A stretch of DNA of 64,000 nt, taken from Diplolepis rosae. Taxonomy: Eukaryota; Arthropoda; Insecta; Hymenoptera; Diplolepididae. The position numbers were made by a program, and so were the translations under genes. The stretch is taken from assembly GCA_030998225.1 (NCBI GenBank), contig JAPYXD010000308.1:6086001-6150000 (forward strand), read 5' to 3'. Numbering within the stretch: position 1 is the first letter of the stretch; every line of letters begins with the position of its first letter. The notes below the pieces were generated by a model. The model saw only the letters and a list, made by a program, of their open reading frames with translations, searched no databases and was not told the DNA's origin. This document shows positions 56,506-64,000 of this stretch, in pieces.

Positions 56506-57632
56506 GTTAAGGTAGTTGTTGCGCCAAAAATCAGTCTCTGGAAAAAGAAGTTTTTCTATGATTTCAAGACATTATTTAACATTAAAAGTATTGTACCTGT
56601 GTATGTGTGTATATGTGTGTGTGTGTATGTGTGTATATGTATTCCAACATAGTTTAAAATAGTTTTGATAAATAGCCTCAACCAATTCAGTTTTTGCACC
56701 AAAGATCTTTTTGTGGTTACAGTTAAGTTTGCATACAAAAATAGACTTATAAATTAATTTTTTATACATTTTAATAATCGTTTAGAAAATGTTTATAAAT
56801 TGTTCTTCAGTCCAAAATTTATATTTTTTATAGTCGAGATTGCTCTCGAAATAGTTTTCACACAAATAGTTGGGAAAAAAATATATATACATATCTCAAC
56901 ATCGTTCTATTATAGTTTAGGAATAACAGTTCAAACAATTGTGAATAATTGTTTAAGAATGCTTTCGAAATATTTTTTCTGACAAATCTTTCACAAATTA
57001 TCATTTCAACATAGTTTTAAAATAGTTTAGTAAAAATAGTTCAAACAAATGTGATTCAAAATAGTTTTCAGACAAATAGTCCCCAAAAATAGACATATTT
57101 CAACATATTTTTGAAATAGTTCTGAAAATATTTCAAACAAACCAATTTTGCTGTGAATTATATTGTTATAACTTGTTTAAAAAATGCACCCAAAATAGTT
57201 TTCAGACAAATAGTTCAAAATATATATATAAATATTTATATATTTCAACATAGTTTTATAATAGGTTTTAGGAAAAATAGTTCAAACAAATGTGAATATT
57301 GTTTATGAATTGTTTAAGAATGGTTACGAAATAGTTTTCTGACAAATGTTTCGAGGGTATTTATACACAATTCAACATAGTTTTTTAAAATAGTTTTGGA
57401 AAATTAGTTCAAACAAATGTTAATATTGTTACAAATTGATTAAGATTGCTTTCAGAATTGTTTTCAGACAAATAGTCCCAAAATATATATATATACATAT
57501 TTCAACATGTTTCTGAAATAGTTCTGAAAAATATTTCAAAGAAACAAACCAATTTTGCTGTGAATTATATTGTTATAACTTGTTTAAAAAATGCACCCAA
57601 AATAGTTTTCAGACAAATAGTTCAAAATATAT

Positions 57633-57815
57633 ATGTGTATGTGTGTGCATGTATGTTTATGTGCATGTGTATGTATGTATATATGTATGTATATATATAT
57701 ATGTATGTATATGTATGTGTATGTATATATATATATGTATATATGTATATATGTATGTATATATATATATGTATGTATATGTATGTGTATGTATATGTAT
57801 ATATGTATATATATA
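57633..57815. repeat. (TATG/TGTA)n microsatellite
   Basis: Runs of ATGTATGTATATATATATGT and variants. Open frames rich in Tyr, Val and Cys across it are artefacts of the simple repeat. Confidence 0.9.
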
Positions 57816-58618
57816 TTTCAACATAGTTTTATAATAGTTTTAGGAAAAATAGTTCAAACAAATGTGAATATTGCTTATGAATTGTTTAAGAATGGTTTCG
57901 AAATAGTTTTCTGACAAATGGTTCGAAGATATTTATATACAATTCAACATAGTTTTTTTAACATAGTTTTGAAAAGATATTTCAAACAAATATTAATTTT
58001 GTTACAAATTGTTTAAGATTGCTTTCAAAATAGTTTTCAGACAAATAGTCCCAAAATATATATATACATATATTTCAACATATTTTTAAAATATTATAGG
58101 AATAATAGTCCATACGAATACCTAATAGCCTCAACCAATTCACGTTTGTGAATCACATTGCTACAAATTGTTCAAGAATGCTTTCAAAATAGTTTTCAGA
58201 CAAATAGTTCAAAATATATATACATATTTCAACACAGTTTAAAATGGTTTAGGAAAATAGTACAATCAAATACCTAATAGCCTCAACCAATTCAGTTTTG
58301 CGTATTTTAATCGTAGTCACCGGTATGTACAAGAAATGCAAAAATGTTAATATTTTTATACATAGCTTATAAATAGTATTAAAATAGTTTTCGAAAAAAA
58401 CTAGTCAAGAGATATCCTTAATGGTATATTAAGGCTATCCATACCAGGCTATCCATATTCAGCTTCGCACCAATGTATATATCCAAACTTTCCTTCTTGT
58501 ATTTAATATATCAAGTACTTCTTTTGTGACATATTTTAAGTACTCTAGTAACTCAGAGAAAATATGTGAAATTATTGCCAGCAACCTTTTTGTATTTTCT
58601 AGATTTTAATAAATATCA

Positions 58619-58651
58619 CTGATGAGGGCTCCGATCAGAGCCGAAACGTTT
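58619..58651 (+). ncRNA. Hammerhead ribozyme candidate (best copy)
   Basis: CTGATGA at 58619-58625 matches the consensus exactly. An extra G then precedes stem II, five base pairs (GGCTC with GAGCC) around CGATCA, followed by GAAAC at 58643-58647 and GTTT. Helix III would be the minimal A-U/C-G, as described for compact hammerheads of Penelope-like elements that act as dimers. Helix I partners are not obvious, so activity is unproven. Confidence 0.55.
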
Positions 58652-58981
58652 GATTAAATTTGACTTAATCATTTATGGACCCTAAAGTCAATTTTCCAAC
58701 AACATACCATTCTATTATTATTTAAAATTATTAAAAAATTATTTTTTGTAATTTTTATATTTTTTAATTAAAAAAAGTGTCTTTGCTTACATATGACACG
58801 GCTGATGATATAATTCTCAGTCTTGAAATCATAGAAAAACTTGTTTTTCCAGAGACTGATTTTTGGAATGACGACTACCTTAAGTTAATGACAGATCAAA
58901 ACAGACTAGAAAAATAATAAAGAATTAAATTGTAATTTCATGATGACAGTTTTAGGTACTTGTTGAGTAAATAAATATTAA

Positions 58982-59187
58982 TTGTTTATTTTCAGATTCG
59001 AATTCATCATGGATATAATTATTAAAACAGGTTTTCAATCAATTAAACATACAATAGAATTTCAACCACAAACGAAAATTAAAGGTAAAAATCTTGTTCT
59101 AGCAGAACATGTACGAGATGTCCAAGAGTTCCGTAGAAATAATAACTTTTGCCTTCTTACTGCAGCTACCCACTTATTCCTTTGATT
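58982..59187 (+). other. Short unrecognised ORF after a splice-acceptor-like site
   Basis: After TTTATTTTCAG the frame reads FEFIMDIIIKTGFQSIKHTI and then NLVLAEHVRDVQEFRRNNNF up to a stop at 59185. The second segment vaguely resembles the N-terminal part of SWIM-domain transposon proteins. It could be a transposon fragment or an exon of another gene; not resolved. Confidence 0.25.
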
Positions 59188-60490
59188 TATTTTCCATTTA
59201 GACGTTAGAAATTTATAAAATTTACACTCACTTTTCCTGCTTGTATTTTAACAATTTACAACACAACAACTTCGGTGGCTCATTTCATATATATTTTTTT
59301 AATTAAAACAAATTTTAGATTTGCACATGTATTTTGATTGCTCGGAAATATAAAACAGCCTCCTTTAACGCCTAAATTATTCGCTGCGTGCGCTGGCGTC
59401 GATATAACTCTCCCTACCATGACTTCGCACGGTGCCTATAGGGACACAAAAACCGTCGATGACCTACCAGGGAAAGGAGAGACGCGAGCAACGTCTAGTA
59501 AGGAGGATAAGATGATCGTTGCACCGTTGAGTCAAAGATATTATAAACCTAGATGCGGCGAGTGGCCTCGGAGTGGGAGAACGATATATATAGAACATCA
59601 CTCTTTCTTGGGTATCGAGGTGCTGCCCTCTTCACAACTTTCAGACGTTTCCATGGCGACGCGTGTTTCACGCAGTGTCTTCTGAATTCGAAAACACGGA
59701 GATGCTCGAAAATCTTCGGGAGACTTCGGCTCTCTCCTTATTTCGTCTATATATAGCATATACGAAATAAAGTAAAAGCAAGCGTTCCCAAACTTTCTGA
59801 GTTTCTGCGATTTCTTCGATTCGATGTCTCATGCATCTCGTCGTCTGCTCGCCCGGTGACTTCTGTTTACAAAATTTGACAGCTGACAAATTTTGTAAAA
59901 AGTCTTAAATAATTTGATGACGTGACATAAATTTTATGAATTTCAGGAAATGTTAAATAATTCTTTCGAGTGTGTGATCTACAAGGACTATTTATTCGAA
60001 GCTATTTGTTTGTAGAATTTAAATGCAGAATTTGAGGTTAGGTTCATAACCTGTTGTATTCAAGTAGTTTTATTTTTTAACTTTCTTTGATTTCACTCAA
60101 TTGATTTTGAATATTATAAATTCAAAACGTTAATTAATTGCATTTTTATGTAAATTTTAAAAATAATAATCATTTTTAATCAATAAATTCTGTTATAATT
60201 ACCTTTCTTGTAATTCTATTTTATGAGAATATAAAAACACTCCTTTAAAGATAAAATGTGGAAACCTAGCTTCAAGTTTGCTTACGTAGGAAAAACTTTG
60301 CAGCCGACCCGAAATTTATGAAATAACTAAATAAATAATTACTTACAGGAAATAACTATTTAATATTCATTCTTACCTATACCTTATGGTAATAAAGTAC
60401 ATCTATGAAGGGAAAAATTGTTACTGTCAATATTTTTGGTCGAAATGAGAAATTGAAATTTTGAGTTTAGAATTTAAATCCAATACTCTT
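59188..60490. other. Intergenic, with a GC-richer block at 59370-59870
   Basis: The block has moderate GC, a TATATATAG word near 59585 and 59751, and AAATAAAG near 59765. This could suggest a solo LTR. A 115-codon open frame (59338-59685) shows no domain I recognise. The rest is AT-rich. Confidence 0.35.
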
Positions 60491-60491
60491 A

Positions 60492-63022
60492 CAGTCTTGC
60501 AAATGAAAATTAAATTACAGTTATTGAAATTTTACAAAAGTACAATGTAAATCAGATGAATTAATGATACAATAATCTAAAAATGAAAGAGTTTTAAAAT
60601 GGTTTGAAATCAAAATTTTTTTAATTTTCAAAGGCTTTTTTAAGGCTATAAGTGCTTTTTACAGGTGATTAATTAAAAGCTTACTTTACTTAAAAAGTTG
60701 GGAATATTTAAATAAAAAGATCTACGCAAATAATTATAGTAGTTCCTCTTAACAAAAATTTTAATTGCAAACAATTCCAATTGTAAAATATCCTCGATTT
60801 TCAAGCGTTTTTAAAATAAATCTATATAATTTAAAGTAATTTTAGTTATATATCGAAAAAATTGAAATAGTCCTCGGACTTTAGAAAACTAGAAAATTTA
60901 TTCATCGAAATCATTTCAAATTGCATTTAATGAAATATTTCAAATGAAACAATTATTTTTTGTGCCCTCTTTTGAGGATATTGTTAGAATTTCCTTTTCT
61001 CACAATTTTACTGGGAATTCTTATATAAATCAGGATCATCTTCGGTAAGTACGCTTTATTTCACTCTCTAAATCAAAATAAGTGCACTCAGAAAAAAGAT
61101 TTGATTGAATCAAAGAAAATTATTTGCTTGAAAGACTTTCTTTGATTTAAAGAAATGATTTGTTTAAATGAAATAACATTTTTTTAATTCAAACATAATG
61201 TCTTTAAACGAAATAAATATTTGTTTGAATCAAATTAATTTTTCGTCAAAACAAAGAAATTAATTCAATGATATATGGTCAATGATATAAATTGTTTGAT
61301 TGAAGGCAGAAATTTATTTGATTCGAACAAATATTTATTTGGTCCAAAGATATTTTGTTTGAATCAAAAAATTTTGTTTCATTAAGGTAGTTTTCATCCA
61401 CGAAAAGTAAACCTCAGGCAAAAATAGATAATTTTGCTTTCAAGAATAACAATATTATTATTGAAGGTCTATTTTGGAAGAGAAAAGATTAATTCCCATG
61501 AAAAAAATTTGAAATACAGAAAAATAATTTTATTAATAAATTTTATTTTTGCCCCAACTTTTTCTTATCGCTTCTTACCAAATTTCAAAAAATTATGCGA
61601 TTCTAATAAATCATGAATCACTTTTACAGAGAAAAGATTTCTCACAACTTAACCATTTCCAATTTTCGAAAATTAATAAATTATTATCAAATTCAGCAAT
61701 TTGTTTTTAAAAATTTCGTTTTGGAAAATGTTTTTTTATTGGTTTCAGCCATTAAAGAATTTATTTTTAAAAATCAGAAACGGTGAAGTTGTGGAAAATC
61801 TTTTCTCTGAAAAAATGATTCATGATTTATTAGAATCGCATAATTTTTTAAAATTTGATAAGAAGCGATAAGAAAAAAGTTGGGTCCAAAATAAAATTTA
61901 TTAATAAAATTATTTTTCTGTGTTTTAAATTTTTTTTATGGAAAATAATCTTTTCTCTTTCAAAATAGCCCTTCAATAATAATATTGCTATTCTTAAAGG
62001 CAAAATTATCAATTTTTGCCTGAGGTTTACTTTTCGTGGGTGAAAACTACCTTAATGAAACAAAATTTTTTTGATTCAAACAAAACATCTTTGGACCAAA
62101 TGAATATTTGTTCGAATCAAATAAATTTCTGCCTTCAATCAAACAATTTATATCTTTGACCATATATCATTGAATTAATTTCTTTGTTTTGAAGAAAAAT
62201 TAATTTGATTCAAACAAGTATTTATTTCGTTTAAAGACATTATGTTTGAATCAAACAAATTTCATTTCATTTAAACAAATCATTTCTTTAAATCAAAGAA
62301 AGTCTTTCGCAAATAATTTTCTTTGATTCAATCAAATCTTTTTTCTGAGTGCACTTATTTTGATTTAGAGAGTGAAATAATAAAGCGTACTTACCGAAGG
62401 TGATCCTGATTTATATAAAAATTCCCAGTAAAATTGTGAGAAAAGGAAATTCTAACAATATCCTCAAAAGAGGGCACAAAAAATAATTGTTTCGTTTGAA
62501 ATATTTCATTAAATGCAATTTGAAATGATTTCCATGAATAAATTTCCTAGTTTTCTAAAAAAGTCCGGGGACTATTTCAATTTTTTTCGATATATAACTA
62601 AAATTACTTTAAATTATATAGATCTATTTTAAAAACGCTTGAAAATCGAGGATATTTTACAATTGGAATTGTTTGCAATTAAAATTTTTGTAAAGAGGAA
62701 CTACTATAATTATTTGTAGATCTTTTTATTTAAATATTCCCAACTTATTCAATTTAAAATTGGAAATATTACTATTAAGCAATTTTCAATACCTCATTAT
62801 TTTTTAATCTGCCCACTTATGATTTTCTTGTAAGCTTTTAATTAATCACTTGTAAAAAGCACTTATAGCCTTTAAAAAGCCTTTGAAAAATAAAAAAATT
62901 TTGAGTTCAAACGATTTTAAAACTCTTTTATTTTTAGATCATTGTATCATTAATTCATCTGATTTACATTGTACTTTTGTAAAATTTCAATAACTGTAAT
63001 TTAATTTTCATTTGCAAGACTG
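60492..63022. repeat. 2.5-kb palindrome (long foldback element)
   Basis: The sequence from 60492 (CAGTCTTGCAAATGAAAATT) to about 61665 is repeated in reverse complement from about 61765 to 63022 (ending AATTTTCATTTGCAAGACTG). The spacer is only about 100 bp near 61670-61760. Inverted pairs can be followed through CAGGATCATCTTCGGTAAGT and AAAGTAAACCTCAGGCAAAA. The right arm has an extra block of about 90 bp near 62746-62835. Inside each arm, TTTGATTCAAACAAAT-like words recur. There is no ORF. Confidence 0.9.
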
Positions 63023-63185
63023 AGCACACTACTTTCTCGAGTCGCGGGTCGCGGGGAAGGTCGGAAGCACCGAAATCTCGAGTGAAATTGAAAACCGAGC
63101 CCCAGCAAAGCTTGCTAGCGAAGGAGCGCGAGCCAGCTTAGATTTTAGCCAAAACCGAAAATCACGGCGCGGTGAACTTTTTTGA
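63023..63185. other. GC-rich island next to the palindrome
   Basis: A 160-bp GC-richer block contains CTCGAGTCGCGGGTCGCGGG and GCGCGAGCCAGC. It ends abruptly at AT-rich DNA. It could be part of another element or a promoter, and no ORF supports a gene. Confidence 0.3.
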
Positions 63186-64000
63186 GAAAACTTTGGTTTT
63201 AAAAATTCAATGGTAAAATAAGGAATACAAATTTTTTAAATGAATTTTAGTTTGATTATTTAATTATTTTATAATTGTTTTCATTTTTAATTAATTTAAT
63301 TCCATTTATTTTAAAAGAACACCAACATCTTAAAATAATGATTAATATGCGGCGAGGATATACTTCGTTGAATAAAAAATTATGTAATAAAAATTTTGTT
63401 CAAAGAACAAAATCGTTTATTTATTGAATCAAATTTTTTAGTGAATCTATCTAATATTTTACATTCAATTAAAATAAATATTTGATTGGATATATTAAAG
63501 AAAAATTTGGTGAGTCATACATTAACCAAACTGTCCGAAACAATAATTATAATATAAAGTAACATAACATTTTTTTTTAATATTTACATTAAAATGTAAC
63601 AAATGTAACAAATTAAGTAATTTATTAGGTATAATTTTTGTTAGAAAGTTTTAGTTTTATTTTTTTAATTCTCTTTAAATATTGAAAAACGTTTATAATA
63701 ATTTATTTGCAGCATTTGGCATAGTTTTAATGAAATTAATATAAATTATTCATATTTTTTTGATGAGACAAAGTTTCCCAAAAAGAAAAGCTGCTGAATA
63801 TATTCAGAAATTAGTTAGCATTTATTGTACATAAATCAATTCATTTGAGTTTTTTTGAAAAACATTGATCTATTTTTTTTCAGAAAAGTGTGGAATTATC
63901 ACTTTTTTAATAAGAAAATACAAGAACTAGCCATAAATTACAATGAGATTTTAAAACATTCTGACTAGTGTGAGTCAAACAAATATTTTAGAAATTACAA
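63186..64000. other. AT-rich end of window, no gene seen
   Basis: Simple AT-rich DNA without open frames or repeats that I can recognise. Confidence 0.5.

Larger units (their letters stand above)
56511..58879. mobile_element. TTAA-flanked TIR element with minisatellite interior
   Basis: TTAA lies on both sides (56507-56510 and 58880-58883). The left end GGTAGTTGTTGCGCCAAAAA and right end GGTAGTCGTCATTCCAAAAA (inverted) start TIRs of about 60 bp that also share CAGTCTCTGG and AAATCATAGAAAAACTTG. The interior is an array of roughly 120-230-bp units (AACATAGTTTTAAAATAGTT, TTTCAGACAAATAGTTC and so on), a TATG microsatellite at 57633-57815 and a hammerhead core at 58619. TTAA target sites suggest piggyBac-type mobilisation, but the termini do not begin CCC and no transposase is present. 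Confidence 0.75.

Noticed and set aside
57560..57914. Long open frames rich in Tyr, Val, Cys and Met
   Set aside because: They are translations of a TATG-type microsatellite.
59338..59685. 115-codon open frame as a gene
   Set aside because: No domain, no splice context and no codon signal I could defend; it may be part of an LTR-like block.

Overview
The window looks like nuclear DNA of an insect, possibly a hymenopteran, though the order is an inference. The background is AT-rich (judged by eye). Spliced GT-AG exons encode a ZAD/C2H2 zinc-finger protein, a type expanded in arthropods. The rest is a dense patchwork of insect-type transposons: mariner, Ty3/gypsy, copia, R1-like LINEs, hAT, MITEs and foldback repeats. 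No rRNA, no functional tRNA, no CRISPR and no prokaryotic operon structure was seen.

The organising feature is one plus-strand gene that I assembled by eye from six exons (4401-4495, 13729-13924, 14522-14692, 46321-46476, 46552-46823, 53002-55009). All phases agree and every intron has GT-AG ends. It predicts a 965-residue protein with an N-terminal THAP zinc finger, then a ZAD domain split over two exons, an acidic linker, and 13 C2H2 fingers in the last exon. Two AATAAA signals follow the stop. Exon 3 has its own ATG 12 codons before the first ZAD cysteine, so the THAP module may have been added to an older ZAD-C2H2 gene.

Region by region: 1-4400 is upstream DNA built of a 1.7-kb foldback repeat and an inverted duplication whose right arm abuts exon 1, with a 1.36-kb long-TIR element nested in the left arm. 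Intron 1 (9.2 kb) carries a hairpin, a tandem repeat, three mariner remnants, LINE fragments and a hairpin-rich element. Intron 3 (31.6 kb) holds most of the mobile DNA: a mariner, SWIM/DDE-type transposon pieces, three Ty3/gypsy remnants (24.2-26.7 kb minus, 28.6-31.9 kb plus, 32.5-35.9 kb minus), an R1-like LINE (36.4-38.9 kb), another mariner, a second LINE, a hAT remnant, several MITEs and an 0.8-kb foldback. Intron 5 (6.2 kb) holds a copia element broken by two LINE insertions, and a MITE. Downstream of the gene are a 2.4-kb TIR element filled with minisatellite DNA and a 2.5-kb palindrome.

The most interesting signals are the THAP-ZAD-C2H2 domain fusion, four hammerhead-ribozyme-like cores (one inside the TTAA-flanked TIR element), a tRNA-like sequence enclosed by MITE inverted repeats, and the large palindromes. 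Nothing here was checked against a database. Element names rest on recognised motifs and boundaries are mostly approximate.
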